The translations under genes were made by a program, and so were the position numbers. A stretch of 52,138 bases of DNA from Acephala macrosclerotiorum (taxonomy: Eukaryota > Ascomycota > Leotiomycetes > Helotiales > Mollisiaceae), in NCBI GenBank assembly GCA_014904845.1, contig MU119538.1, positions 1 to 52,138 of the forward strand, read 5' to 3'. The notes under the pieces are model-generated. The model did no database searches. It had not been told where the DNA came from and saw only the letters and a program-made list of their open reading frames with translations. Positions 11,817 through 23,030 of the stretch are shown here, in pieces (positions within the stretch are counted from its first letter, which is position 1; every line of letters begins with the position of its first letter).

Positions 11817-13411
11817 TTATACCCAGAAAAAAGGATGTTGCCACAAGTGTTGATATATGACATCAGGCTGAAGACAGAAACACCGGAATGCTTCTTCCCG
11901 CATAGCATGATGATTCAAAAGAACCAAGGAATTTTCTGTTACCCGGAAAATGTTAATATCCCCCGTTCCAATTGCAATTGCCTCCAGCGCACCCCCGGCC
12001 AACATCTGGTCAACCGACTGTGCAACGTCTTCTACTGACCCATAAGGTCTCTGCGGGTCCACTGCATGGTACCTCAGATCTGTTCTTGTCGGGTCGTTCC
12101 TTGCATGGAAGAGCTTGAGACAAGGGAACCGCGGATCGTCAGGATCTTGACCAAAAGCCTCCCAGAACTGCTGCTGCAAGTTTATTATTAGCGTCTGCCA
12201 TCCAAAATATAAACACTTGTACCTACCCATTCCAGCTTTGGGTATGGAACCGCCATCGACAAGGCTGTTAACCTAGGGAGTAGTGTTGAAATCGTACCGA
12301 GGAAACTTGGGATGAAAGCAATCTCTCCCAGCTCCGCTTTCTCCTGCCCTACCCGGCCGACCGGAGACTCCCCTGCATCAATCTGCGAAACACCGATAGA
12401 CAACGTCGTCACAACCGGAAACGCTCGAAGGAAATGCAAGTCCGAATTCACATGCTTCGGCGCGCCTAATGCTGGAAAGTCCAAGACCAGTTCGGTCACA
12501 TTGGGCCACACACGAGCAGCCCGTCAGGCAGGCCTAGCAGAGCCATCGAATCATGGGTAGTGCCAATGTGGACTGACTTGACGGTGCCTCGGAGGCTGCT
12601 ATTGTGTAGAGCCCTCATTATACGTCTAGGGGCTGTTTGGCGGTTGGAAACAGAGGAAAAGTGCATGAGCGCGAGGTGCTGAAGTGGTTTTGTATCCAGC
12701 ACTTGCACCAGAGCCTCGATCTCCGTCTTATCCTTGAATCGGTACCCAGCCAAGCGAAAAGCCTTCAAATAATGAAGGGAGGAGACGAATGCCCAGTCCG
12801 GCTAATCAGGCTCCTCCACCACCTCAGCCATGTCTTCATCCTCAATGGGGCTGACAAATTGGAGAGAGATTTACTCCAGGTTAGGTGCCCTTGCACACAA
12901 AGTCCCGGACCCAGACGTAGTGATCACGGCCAGTGATGTGGTGGACCTGCAGATGACGGAGGTTAGAAAGAAGCCCCGCGTAGGCTGGAAGCACATTCGC
13001 TGTCCGGCCCTTTTGATACCAATCGTGGAAGAACAAATCCAGCCCCAGAGAGTGCAGCTGGGGATGGCGGTGGAGAACGCTAGGCAGGTCCTCCATAAAC
13101 ATTGAGGCCGTGAACGGTCCTAGACTGGGATGACGGAAACGTTAGCTACAGAAAACTCAGGTCTTCGAAGTTGGTACTTACGAAATCGCCTTCAATTGAG
13201 ATTCGCCAAGAGGGACCACCCCAACCTGACGCATCAGGGCGCCGAGGGTCACTTGGCTTGAGTGGTTAGTCCCGAAGTAATTGAAGTCGATTTCGCCAGA
13301 GATCACCAGCTCTCGCACTGTTTCAATGAGAAATCGTGTGCCGGAGCACCAAGCTGTGCATGGCAGACTGCCACTAGAAAGTCTCCACGTTTCGTTGCTC
13401 CCCCTCCACAT
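11817..13411 (-). pseudogene. Decayed leucine-rich, F-box/LRR-like gene
   Basis: Exons run from 13411 down to 11817. A clean intron lies at 13125-13181 (GTAAGT...CAG), joining VRELVISGEIDFNYFG... to LGPFTASMFMEDLPSVLHRH. Another lies near 12176-12226, joining YPKLEW to QQFWEAFGQDPDDPRFPCLKLF. The leucine spacing (LHSLGLDLFF, LRHLQVHHI, LQHLALMHF, VTELVLDFPAL, VTTLSIGV) is that of fungal F-box/LRR-type proteins. No F-box is visible at the N-terminus. The frame is broken near 12900 (shift), about 12800 (in-frame TAG between EEPD and PDWAF) and about 12510 (1-nt shift before VWPNVTEL). The C-terminus to the stop is long and clean. I infer a recently inactivated, 5'-truncated gene. Confidence 0.65.
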
Positions 13412-13977
13412 TCTCTGCCTTCTACTCGATTTCTCGTTATTTAGAGGGGAATTTTTCGCCCTTTACTAAGATGGGATAGTGGGTGCGTAAGGCTGAGACA
13501 TGGGTTTTCTTTTTGGGTCGTGTTCGACGAACGTGGCTCGCAGGCTTCCAAGAGGGCCGTCTATTGGCAGATCTGGGATCACCTCCTACTCACATGTGCC
13601 TTCGCAGTGCAATACTATCTCTTCAGCTTAATATCTTGATAATACAAGCTTCGTTAAAACTGGGGATTTGGCAGATTGTAGCGGTAACGATTTGGGGCTT
13701 ATAATAAACGACCTAGTGTCGAAGTTGGCGTAAACTGAGGTACTGTCCACCCTAGCTCAAATGTACGCGGCGGCACACCGGCAAATGCCGTTCACTTCTG
13801 ACCAAGACAAGCCTTTGGTTTTTCAGCTGAAGTCTTTAACCCTTGAAATCGTTGCAGTGCTAGTGTCTCACTACCCCTGTGTTCCATTCCTTCTCTCTCA
13901 CCCGCACGTCGGAATCGTCTCGGCTTTCTCGTCAACTTTTTCCTTCCTCTCCCTGTACTTCAATTCGAGTAGAAATA

Positions 13978-14121
13978 TGGCTGATGTGGTCGGGCTCACA
14001 AGCGACATTGGAACGTGGCTCGCAATCCTGCTCGCCTTCATAGCTCTCGTCGGAATCGTTGGTCGAATACTGGTGCTGCGCAGATCCAAGTCAACGATGT
14101 TAAGGAATGGCATTCGTTGAA
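13978..14121 (+). CDS. Short single-pass membrane protein or truncated membrane-protein N-terminus
   Basis: Forty-seven codons from ATG 13978 encode MADVVGLTSDIG followed by a hydrophobic helix (TWLAILLAFIALVGIVGRIL) and a basic tail. The arrangement resembles the N-terminus of larger fungal membrane proteins rather than a complete gene. Nothing on the same strand obviously continues it, although a diverged downstream frame runs to about 14417. It may be a clipped remnant; a genuine small membrane protein is possible. Confidence 0.4.
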
Positions 14122-14629
14122 CCACCCATTCTTCAATTTCTTGAGCTCGCTCCGCGATACTGATTAATATCCGTGTGGTTGTTGGTGAGAATACTGGTAG
14201 CAAACAGGTGTGCGTGGGCCTGATCGAGAGGATGTCTCGGTTTGGGATATGCCACCTAACCTCATCACATTTTCGAGGTCCACAGAAGTGCCCATGTCTG
14301 AAAGCCACTAACTCTATTACTGGAAAGTCTCTGCATCTGCGGCAAAGGGCTCAGGAAGGGCTCAGGTGGTGTTGTTCTAGCATGTCACAGCTGTGGTTTT
14401 CAGCTCTGGTGGCTTGAACGCCACGCTCTAGCACCTGGTTTTCATCCCACAACCCAATAAATCGAACACGGCTTGGAGATTGCACTATGGAAACATTGCT
14501 ACTGAAATAAACATGGTGTTGCTGCCACAGACAAAAGTCCACAAGGGTTCCATGAATTTCTCTTAGCTCCTCAGATCTGTCAAATCAGTTTGAGAACTCA
14601 ATCGCGATATCTTCGTCTGTCTTTTAACA

Positions 14630-15608
14630 ATGTCGCAAGTATTCGTGAACATTCTCGATCCTGATGTAGCTGGTCCAGGGGTAAGTTGTCTGAGGTTCAC
14701 CATCCCGACAGGCTCGTTGACTAATCAAATTGCTTCTAGGTCTTTGTTGGCTTCATTCTGACTGGAGCTATCACACTACTTGTTTCACTCGTCCTCTCGA
14801 GGCTAGAGGTTCATATACTGTCATCCGACACACCTAAGAGTCGTTGCATCATACGGCTCGCTCGGCGGTTGGCACCTGGAAATATCCACACGCCTTTGGA
14901 ATTCTGGAAGAAAGTGTTGGAGAAACTAGTTCTCGGGCTCAGCGACCAGCAGCTACTCACAGGATTGCTGCTCCTTCCTATTGCCTTAGTGAAGTATTGG
15001 GGACGTGGCGATTGGGGAGACCTGTACTACGCTGCCGACCTCGCATTTTTCTCGAGCATTACCCATGCTGCAACACTTCTTGCCCTCCAAACCTATTTTC
15101 GCCGGTATTTTTGGATGACACTCATAAGACTCATACTCACTGGTATCACTTTTATTCTGTGGGCTTTTGTTGCACTATATCAGGCTTATCAGGATCTCAA
15201 ACCATCGTATCTGATGCCACTCTCTCTCGACGCAATACCTATCGTCGTAGGAGTATTCGAAGTTCTTGAAGTGGCAGGCCTTCTTTGGGTTTATTGGAAC
15301 ATAGTTCTACCACTTTACATATCAGAGCCAGCACTTCTAGCTCGTTCAGCCACCCTCCCATGGAAGATAAGGTATCCATTACTAATATTTCTCTTCATCC
15401 TTGGCTTAGCACTTCTGGCTTGGGATATGCAGGCTAGTGGACTTCAATCTAGTTGGGGATTCGGGCAATTGCTGCCCACATTTCTGGTGCTCTTGCCATT
15501 TTATCAGCTTGCTGAGACATATGTTGGTGAGTTTGACTGGCCCCTACTTTTATTGTCGTACAGCTGACTGACAATATCTTCAAAGAAGAGAAACGCCAAT
15601 CAGAATAA
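14630..15608 (+). CDS. Multi-pass integral membrane protein of a fungal family
   Basis: Three exons: 14630-14680, 14740-15526 and 15586-15608, with introns starting GTAAGT and GTGAGT. The lengths sum to 287 codons (286 residues). Hydrophobic segments lie at about residues 18-40, 86-101, 112-132, 143-165, 181-211, 228-245 and 259-275. A short LSDQQL motif at 84-89 precedes the second segment and YYAADLAFFSSITHAATL follows it; I associate this layout with an unnamed family of fungal membrane proteins. The function is unknown. It is one of the few undamaged genes between 9 and 20 kb. The last exon is short and uses one of two possible acceptors; the other (CAG at 15559-15561) would end the protein two residues later. 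Confidence 0.75.
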
Positions 15609-15755
15609 AACAGGGGTATTTGCATAACAACCTGACAAAATGGATTATGAGGGCAAAAGATGGACAGGCTGGATGGGAACCAGTGGCTTTACGAAAGGGC
15701 TGGTGGCTCAGACTATTTTTAGAATGAAGGGGTTCAAATTTGGCTCCCTACCATT

Positions 15756-16064
15756 TTGATTTTAAGGGGCCGATTGAGGAGGGGGATTGAGCAGACACAC
15801 GACGAGGTTGACCAGCGAATCTGCGAGGAGCTCACAGGGCGAGTCTTTGACAATGTGGGAGGGTTCTTTGAACGATACTTTGAGAGGAAGACATGGTCGA
15901 ACAAGGCCAGGGATATCTACGAAGAGTCGAGAGCCCAGTATACAGAGGGTCGCCGGAGTGGGTGGCCAGAGCCTTCACTTCAAGGTCCATTTTTTGAGTG
16001 GTTCATGACGTTCCAGGACACTGTTCGAAAATGCTTTTATCTGGAAGGGGTCAGAATATGGTAG
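15756..16064 (+). pseudogene. Fragment of an unidentified gene
   Basis: About 100 codons (RRGIEQTHDEVDQRICEELTGRV... GPFFEWFMTFQDTVRKCFY) have the amino-acid make-up of a real protein, with repeated aromatic residues and good codon use, but there is no plausible start: the first Met is preceded by stops and follows a non-coding stretch. It lies 150 bp after the membrane-protein gene on the same strand and could be the 3' remnant of a related or neighbouring gene. Confidence 0.4.
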
Positions 16065-16121
16065 TTGGGCTGGGGACAAGAGCCTTTCCTTATATAGCTT
16101 CATCTTGTACTCCCACAACAC

Positions 16122-16346
16122 TCAATGATGTGCCCTCTTAACGAGCCAGCTCTGCTCCAAGCGCATCTGCATTATACAGATAGTCTCAACGGTGTGATTG
16201 AGGCGACTGGCGTACTTCATGACGAGGCCCAGCCCAGTGCCTGAGGTGAACTGGATTAGTATGTTGTTCCAGGAGAGGAAAGATTGTGATATGAAGGGCG
16301 AGAGCATACCTCTGTTGGCACCAGTGATGAGAACAATAGTTGACAT
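16122..16346 (-). pseudogene. 5' remnant of a short-chain dehydrogenase/reductase gene
   Basis: Exon 1 (16310-16346) encodes MSTIVLITGANRG, the first beta strand and the glycine-rich NAD(P)-binding turn of an SDR. A 69-nt intron (GTATGC...TCAG) joins it to exon 2 at 16240, giving TGANRGTGLGLVMKYASR, i.e. the TGxxxGxG motif with Thr in place of the usual Ile. After NHTVE the homology ends and the frame stops at 16122. The catalytic YxxxK and the rest of the Rossmann fold are absent, so this is a clipped gene start that cannot make an active oxidoreductase. Confidence 0.7.
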
Positions 16347-16475
16347 GTTTCTCCAGGCGAAACTATTCTGCTTCGGTATTATTATTGCCATCAAGCAGCT
16401 TTGTATTATTCTCTTCTTCAGTCTTCCCTCAAACTATCAAGGTAGCTTTTCAGACCACCTGTGACAACCGACTTT

Positions 16476-16778
16476 TTATTCGATATGCGGCATAGGTATA
16501 TCTCCAAGATCTTCATCCTCAACACCCTCGTCCATGAGTTCCTGTTTGAAGATGGGGTTCCGTTGACGCCTTTCCTCAAGACACCTTTCAAGTTCGTCTG
16601 TGGAGACCAAGTCCACTACCAAAGGTGTTTCCAGTATCTCATGGAGCTGGCGGAAGTCGAAGTATGTTTCGGGGATCGAGCTTGCAAAAGCAAAACTTGG
16701 GATTGAGAACTTCAAAGTGACTTGGTGCGATTCTTTGTAGGCAAATAGATGTAGAGACGAATGGTTAAGCGCCTCCAA
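16476..16778 (-). CDS. Hypothetical small acidic protein or gene fragment
   Basis: One hundred codons starting MEALNHSSLHLF, with an acidic C-terminal half (DELERCLEERRQ; DEGVEDEDLGDIP). There is no recognisable domain, no clear promoter and no splice partner. It could be the 5' part of a lost gene. Confidence 0.3.
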   Translation of the reverse strand: MEALNHSSLHLFAYKESHQVTLKFSIPSFAFASSIPETYFDFRQLHEILETPLVVDLVSTDELERCLEERRQRNPIFKQELMDEGVEDEDLGDIPMPHIE

Positions 16779-17039
16779 TGATTAGTCAGTCTTGGGAAAT
16801 AGATCTCCCACATATATAATGGGATGAGAGACGCCAATACCCCTAGGAAGTCACGTACGGGTCAAAATTGCACCCACGCGGCCTGCACTGCAGAAAATGA
16901 AGATGAGAAATGTGTCATTGGATTCACTACGTATAAACGATTCCTTGATATACCCCACATCTCAAAAGTGAGTGAATCCCAGAACGAAAGATGACCCATA
17001 TTTGCAATCTGACCGACTCTCCTGAGTCCATTTCGAACT

Positions 17040-17580
17040 CGACACACCCTTCCCATCAAAACACGGCTAAAAGTAAGTGCTATTGATATAATCTACCCCG
17101 TAAAACTCCTGGAAAACTTCTTATTTGCGGTCACAACCTTTTGTGCGTGTGAAAAACATATCTTGCTCCCCTCCTTACTCGCGAAAGCGTGAGCCGCGGA
17201 CATGATATTCTTTACCTGAAGAGAAGAATTTTAGTGAGACGAACGCTAGGGATTCTGTGAGGTAACTTACCTGCCGGCCGTTGAACTTGTTGCTAGCCAA
17301 TTGGTCCAGTTCCTTATCAGTGACGTCTGCCTCTCCGGAAGAAGTGATTGCCCGAGAAAGGAAATCCTCCCAGACTTGCATCCTCGCATCTTTTCTTAAG
17401 TCATCATATCTCAGCATGAGATGGATTCGGCTCAAAATCGCTTCATCAAACTGAGATACTCGGTTCGTCATTAAGTACATGATTCCCTTGCAATATTCGA
17501 GTTTGCGGAGGAACAAGGAGACAAGGCCATTGCGAGTCAAATACAATTCATCTGGTCTAGGAAACTCGACCACCCACGTA
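17040..17580 (-). pseudogene. 3' fragment of an AAA ATPase gene (second copy)
   Basis: The minus strand parallels the last two exons of the AAA gene at 24457-27162: TRNGLVSLFLRKLEY, TNRVSQFDEAILSRIHLML and NGRQ, then an intron with the same position and word content, then KNIMSAAHAFASKE. Sensor-1 (TNR) and the arginine-finger segment (SRIH) are kept. Walker A and B are missing because the copy starts abruptly near 17580. In the last exon a 1-nt deletion shifts the frame after KK, and the original reading continues as QEFYGVDYIN. Flanking non-coding sequence down to about 16870 also matches 24290-24450, so a whole 3' block was duplicated. Confidence 0.85.
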
Positions 17581-17764
17581 TATCAATAGAGAACATTCTC
17601 GTGTCTATGAAAGGCGAGGTCAAGATCGGTGAGAAGCCCAACCCAAAAAGCATCATGGTTCTAATTAAATGTGTTCAGATCCCACCATCTTCCCGGATGA
17701 GGGAGAGCACACTTCGGCAGATTTGAATTCCTTGGGCACAATCATGTTACAGATGATGGATGAG

Positions 17765-17935
17765 ACGAGAGTTGTTGGAGGATGCAGGATGTTGGAGGAT
17801 GTCTAATCTAGGGTATGTTTGATCTGGAGGATGCCTAATCTGGGGGATGTCGGATCTGGAGGATATCTAATCTGGAGGGTTTTGATGTGGAGGGTGTTGA
17901 TGTGGAGGATGCGGATCTGGAGGATGCTTGATGGC
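17765..17935. repeat. Second copy of the GGAGGATGT minisatellite
   Basis: About eight degenerate copies of 'gatctggaggatgtctaat', the same unit as at 9980-10215, followed immediately by the same upstream segment. Confidence 0.7.
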
Positions 17936-18300
17936 GACACGGCTATTAAAGGTGCTTTTTCCGTTGTGCCAAGTAGAAGGTAGCTTGTGTATGGTTCGTG
18001 TACTTGTTCTTTGACCGGTTATCGCGTTCGAGCTCATGGCGGAAGAAGTCTGCAAGATAGAAGGGTTGGCTGGAATGCGATACTGATGTGAACTGGCCTC
18101 GGAAGGTCGTATGAAGGCTGTTGTGAAGCTGATCCAATGATTAATTGGATCCCGTCAGATTTTGCGGTAGAGATGTGGCTGTTCCCATTAGTATGCGCTA
18201 ACTAAATTAGGTTAGGTTGCTATATGGGACTTACGAGACTACGATCAACATCACTCTGCCGACCTTCTTGAAGCCTTGGACAGACTTTCCAATACGATAA
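17936..18300. repeat. Copy of the segment at 10680-11175
   Basis: From 'gtgccaagtagaaggt' to 'aattaggttaggttg' this block matches the plus strand at 10700-10965 with few differences, including the 'tgaccggttatcgcgttcg' and 'gtatgcgctaac' words. It is the non-coding or decayed flank of the RING-related duplication, without the RING itself. Confidence 0.75.
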
Positions 18301-18663
18301 CAGCTCTTCGAAAGAGTTTACGAATACATCCCTCTAGACGCAGAATATTTCAGCTCTATTCAATACCTCAAAGAGCTTGGCCAAGATCTTTGCGACCAGC
18401 CACTCGCGAGCAAGAAGGACTTGGAAACATACCAACGCCTAACTATTGAGCGGCAAGCGACCAACATTATCTCCCACCTCTTAGGGATAGAGTAGAGGAG
18501 GCTCGCCTTACCTTTAACTTGGGCAATGGCATAATTTTCGAGAATCATGCCAACACCCTTAACGATAGCAACGAAGAAACAGGAGTCTCAGCGTGGCCAT
18601 CGACTTTGGACCCAACATGGAATTATGTCACACCTCAAGGACCAGGGATCATAATGTCAAGAT

Positions 18664-19787
18664 TCAAGACCCATACATTTTGTCGTATCTTCTACATAAG
18701 AACTCGTATAAGCACTCATTCTCCGTCTGCCCCTTCTTCTTCTCCCGCAAGGCGACGTTCTTCCAGTTCCCTCGCTGACACGGATTCTCTAGACCCGTCG
18801 GCTTCCACCCACCACACACTCGTGCCGTGCGCTTGTATATAACCTCCCGAACAGACTTTGCCACGTACGAGGATACCGAGTACTCCGTCGCAGAATGAAA
18901 TCGAACATAGGGAATGTTGTACATCTGGGACAAAGGAAACATTCCCGGCGCATCCATATCGGATCCCACTCCACACCGAAACAGAAAGACGCAGCCACTG
19001 CAATTGTGGCTTAAACCCACGCTCTCGAACGAAGGCCATCTCCTTCCGAAGACCCTCGAAGACCGGATGAGCAATCTCCAAGTTGTGCGGAACCGGTCTG
19101 ACTCCTACCTTCCTCACATACTCCACAAAGATTGCTCGAACTTGACACCAGAACTGCACGTTCCCCCGATTCTTTTCAATGCAGCCCCATGCATGCTCGA
19201 GGTCACGCCATACTAACACACCTCTCACAAGCAACGCCGGCAGATTCTCCTCTCCTTTCCTTCTCGGCTCTCTCAAATTGTGCTCGTCCTCCTAGACCGG
19301 TGGCAACTCTGGCAGCTTGGCATTCTTGGGCTCCTTGACCGCTTGGGTCTCCGTGGGGTCCTCGGAGCTAGAGTCGGTATCGGAGGCCTCGGAGGCGTCA
19401 TTATCGTCAGACTCCAGATACTCGGCATCTGGGTGATCGGGAGACAAGCTGGACTCGAGGTTATCGACATCTAGGGGAGGAGACGCCAAGGTTGAGGTGG
19501 GGTTGGGCAAGGAGGGCACAGCAGCCACACGTACGATCGATCTTGCCGTGCTTGCCCTTCTCCCGCTTCTTCTTCTTGGGCATTCTGGCCCTCCTGCTTT
19601 GGATCTCCTGCTCCCAATCTTTGCACACTAACGAGAGGCGAGCAATGTTAGGAGCTTCACGTCCGGTAACTCCTTCCGTACAGAGCGCCTCCTTGAGGAT
19701 CTTGAATTGGACCTTAGGAGGGAAACGGTCCCATGTGATACCCGCAGGCACGGGCCGGGCAGACTGGCTGGACTGGGAGGTCGACAT
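18664..19787 (-). pseudogene. Broken F-box-like gene with acidic linker
   Basis: The start ATG at 19787 gives MSTSQSSQSARPVPAG, then ITWDRFPPKVQFKILKEAL...LSLVCKDWE, an F-box/2EXR-like 'proline-leading helix, then LVCK' segment. An intron 19471-19534 (GTACGT...CTAG) joins to an acidic Ser/Asp/Glu-rich linker (VDNLESSLSPDHPDAEYLE...). An in-frame TAG at 19292-19294 interrupts PELPPV-EDEHNLREPRRK, after which the same frame runs on for about 150 residues (WRDLEHAWGCIEKNRGNVQF). Near 18990 the plausible frame shifts by one to MYNIPYVRFHSATEYSVSSY. One nonsense codon plus one shift argue for a pseudogene; a missed intron over the TAG is the main alternative. Confidence 0.55.
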
Positions 19788-19889
19788 CTAGAAACGAGAG
19801 CCGGTGAAGAACGAGATGAGTTTTGAAGATCAACTGGCGATGGTTTAAGCACCCGAAATGTTGAGAGAAGAAGATGAAACATGAGAGGT

Positions 19890-21273
19890 GTTTGCTCCTT
19901 TTAATCCCTCAGCTCACATCCTGGAATGTTCGCAGAGATTGCGTAGATCGGGGTATGCTGCGGGGTTGTTTGCTTTTCTGGACACTGGCAGGAAGATGAG
20001 TCTGTAAGATGAGCTTGTGCAACCTAGAACAGAACATGGTTCTGGGTCAGAAATGAATTGCTATTTCGAAGAAGAGATGACTCTCCCCAGATGCATTTTG
20101 AGATTCCTTTCGTGGCCAGTCTCTTGGCCAGGAAGGTTTGAAGCGTTGAATGCTATCAGCACGTGGCAATCGAGTGGATTTCATGTACGATAAAGCTTAT
20201 CACAGTGGGGGTCTCAAACATCGCGGGGTATTCGTCAAGGGTGTTTCCCAAGGGGTCCCTCGGGTCGTGCACAGGCCACGAAGTTTCCTGCGGTGGCTTG
20301 GCCATAGTGGTGATGAAAGATAAAACCACTAAAAGGAGAGAAGCATGCAGAATCCAAGTACATAATGTTCGACTTTATTCTTGGTTAACGAACGCGGTGT
20401 TTTGGTCATGTGTATGCACTTTTTGTTTGCGTGCTCTAATAGTTGAATTGAATTCAAGTCAGACTTGAATACATCAAACAATACGACATCAAAGGTAGGA
20501 ATACCATGTCTCCAGAGCTGAATGAATGTACTGAGCACATTAGACGCGGACAAAGTCGAGAACTGACACAATGAGCCCGCCCGGTCGTGATCGACCCGCC
20601 GTGCGGGCCATAGTTGCGGTATGGCCCGTTCTTGCTTTTTCTGATGGCTTGCATTTTCTGGTGACGTGGATTGATGCAATGCGTACCAGTGAGTCGCCGA
20701 GATGTGACAAAAAGTTTTCTCGACGCCACAGGAGCGCCACAGCGCTCACTTCACTGCGGTTGGTTAGCAATCCCCATCAGCTGGAGGCTGGTTGACGTTC
20801 GTAGAGATGACATTGCTGTCCGCCCTCGCCTTTCTCCTCTTCGTTGCCATCTTTCAGCTTCTGTCTCCTCTTGATCCGCATTTTCTATATTACTCTTCCC
20901 CGTCTACACTCGTGCCGCATCGCTAGGGTGATCTCCTCACATTGCGCCGGATTATTTTCACAACAACGGCTATCGTCCAATAATTGTCGTCCGAAACACC
21001 ACCAACTCACCTGCAGCCACGTTCACAAGGATGAGAGAGACACGAACGGAGGTTTCCGCGGACAAATCAAAAGTTCGGATGGCAGCCAATCTCTTGCGCG
21101 GAATAGGCCCATACCCACCATCTAAGCTGGTCGTGTCATGTCTGGGGAAAACGCTGAGTCCACAGTGAGATATTTAGGATCGATCTGTGGTTTGGCATCC
21201 GCATCTTTGGGTATTGTGTCGACATACCTTCGTACACACAAGCTGAAGCCAGCAGAGGCGAAACCCCGTCATA
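19890..21273. other. Stretch without a supported gene
   Basis: Open frames at 20163-20870 overlap on both strands and have no recognisable product. The last part (about 20800-21273) is likely the promoter and leader of the plus-strand gene starting at 21274. Confidence 0.5.
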
Positions 21274-23030
21274 ATGGACCCGTTATCTCTAGCAGTTTCT
21301 AGTAAGTCTCAAGAATTGAGGCACAAGGGCTGGACACTTAACGTTACTGCGCACAGGTATCACCTTGGTCGAAGCAGCTGCCGAGCTGGCCCATAGTTGC
21401 TTCCGACTCTACCAATTTTGGGAATCAATGCGCGAAGCCCCAGCCGAGGTCGAAGTGATCAAGAATGATCTCATGCTCCTCACTAAAGTGTTGGGGGATA
21501 TCTCTCAAGAAGTGGATCTATCGCCGTGTGTTGCATTGACGCTAGAGACCTGCCAAGCCAAGGTAAAAGTGAGTAACCCGAACATGGCGCCACGTGAAGG
21601 TTAATATACACGCAACACTAAGCATCGATGTAGAAACTCGAGTTGATAATCGGAGAATTCGACCCTGTGTACCTGGAATCAACCCCGAAACGAGAACGCC
21701 TTTGGACAAAGTTCCGGATGACAACTAAGCTTAAGCCGTTGGAGAAGTTCCGAAAAGGTCTTAGCGAAGTTAGAAGCACGTTGATGCTTGGGTTGATGTA
21801 CCAAAAGTCTGTTCCGGATCCGGCAAGTCTAGGCTATCTATCGCTAACAAGTACCCAGCATTCAAAAGCCTAGGCTCTGCTTCACGAATGAAGAGGTTCA
21901 AATTGTCAATATCTGCGCCCCAGCTACCACGGATCCCAAGAAGCAGCTCAGAAATCCTGTCCTCACAAAGACTTCATCTGATTACGATGCCTTCTCTTCT
22001 CCAGGCCTAGAGCCAACCGGTTGCCAAGAGCCTTCCGCCACGACCACTACTGTTGTTCCAAAGAACGATGATAGCTCAGTAGCTGCAATAGTTTCTAGTA
22101 AAGCGGTGCAGTCGTTCTTGCAGAACTCGCTTCACTTAGCAGTCGATGAACTTCTCGCAAGTGGAACCGTTCAGCAATTGATGGAATCAACTCTGAATGA
22201 GGTGACTTCGTTCGATACGGCATGCGCTGGCTCGTACGAGTCAGACAGCTATGATATACGTAGGATGCCGGTCTCTCGTGAAGGTTTCTCTCCAAAGCCA
22301 AGCGCCACCGATGACTCTGCTAGTAAAGGACCTCGCCTAAGACGTTCCCGAGTTTGCCATCAGAAGTCATCAATCGGCGTGGTGCTTGGTTCTATTTGGA
22401 TCCGCACAAGTACATTGAAAGCTGAGGAGGAGTCTAACGGATTAGCGGGCAAGCTCGAGGTCATTACTTCGTTCATGTTCTACCCTGCTTCGTGGCTTAC
22501 CAGGATTGGTCTTCGATACGGCACGGAGGCAAATCTTCAATACTCCCAGACTACAGGCTGGAAATTCAACGTCACAGCATTGAGGGCTGTGCCAGAGAAC
22601 TCGTTGATATTTGAACTCTGTCGACAGGGCAACGTCCAAGCTGTTCAACTGATGCTTGCAAGGGGTGATGCATCTGTGAAGGACACAACTCCCAAAGGAT
22701 GGGCTCCATTACATGTTAGTTACCCTACGCTTTTGGCTGTTACGCAGAGTTAAGGCTACTGTAACTAACCCGATTTAGTTTGCTGCCGCCTCAGGTCACG
22801 TTGATCTCTATGCTGCTTTAATCGAAGCCGGCGCAGAGAAGACAGCTCTTGTGTACGAGGGTCCCACAGAGATTGCCTTGTAAGTTTGATGCTCCTTCTT
22901 AAGGTACAATCCGAATCCATCTAATGTCTGACCCAGGTCTCCTATAGCCATTTGGTCCGAACTGTGTCCAGCTGTTCCAGCCTTAGAAAAGATCCGCATG
23001 GTGCGGTTGTTCGGCGTCGACTGTCTCGAC
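21274..23030 (+). pseudogene. STAND-type N-terminal domain plus ankyrin gene, 3'-truncated
   Basis: Exons: 21274-21301, 21357-21568, 21634-21806, 21859-22714, 22779-22879 and 22937-about 23030. The splice phases all match. The N-terminus MDPLSLAVSSITLVEAAAEL...CFRLYQFWESMREAPAEVEVI is the helical domain found at the start of fungal NLR/STAND and ankyrin proteins. The middle (TSFMFYPASWLTRIGLRYG) is followed by ankyrin repeats (ENSLIFELCRQGNVQAVQLML; GWAPLHFAAASGHVDLYAALI). After ALEKIRMVRLFGVDCLDIS, where I would expect the protein to continue, the sequence runs into the antisense strand of the RING-ankyrin gene. I infer the 3' end was lost when the neighbour was joined tail to tail. The reading frame up to the junction is undamaged, so a shortened protein could still be made. 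Confidence 0.75.
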
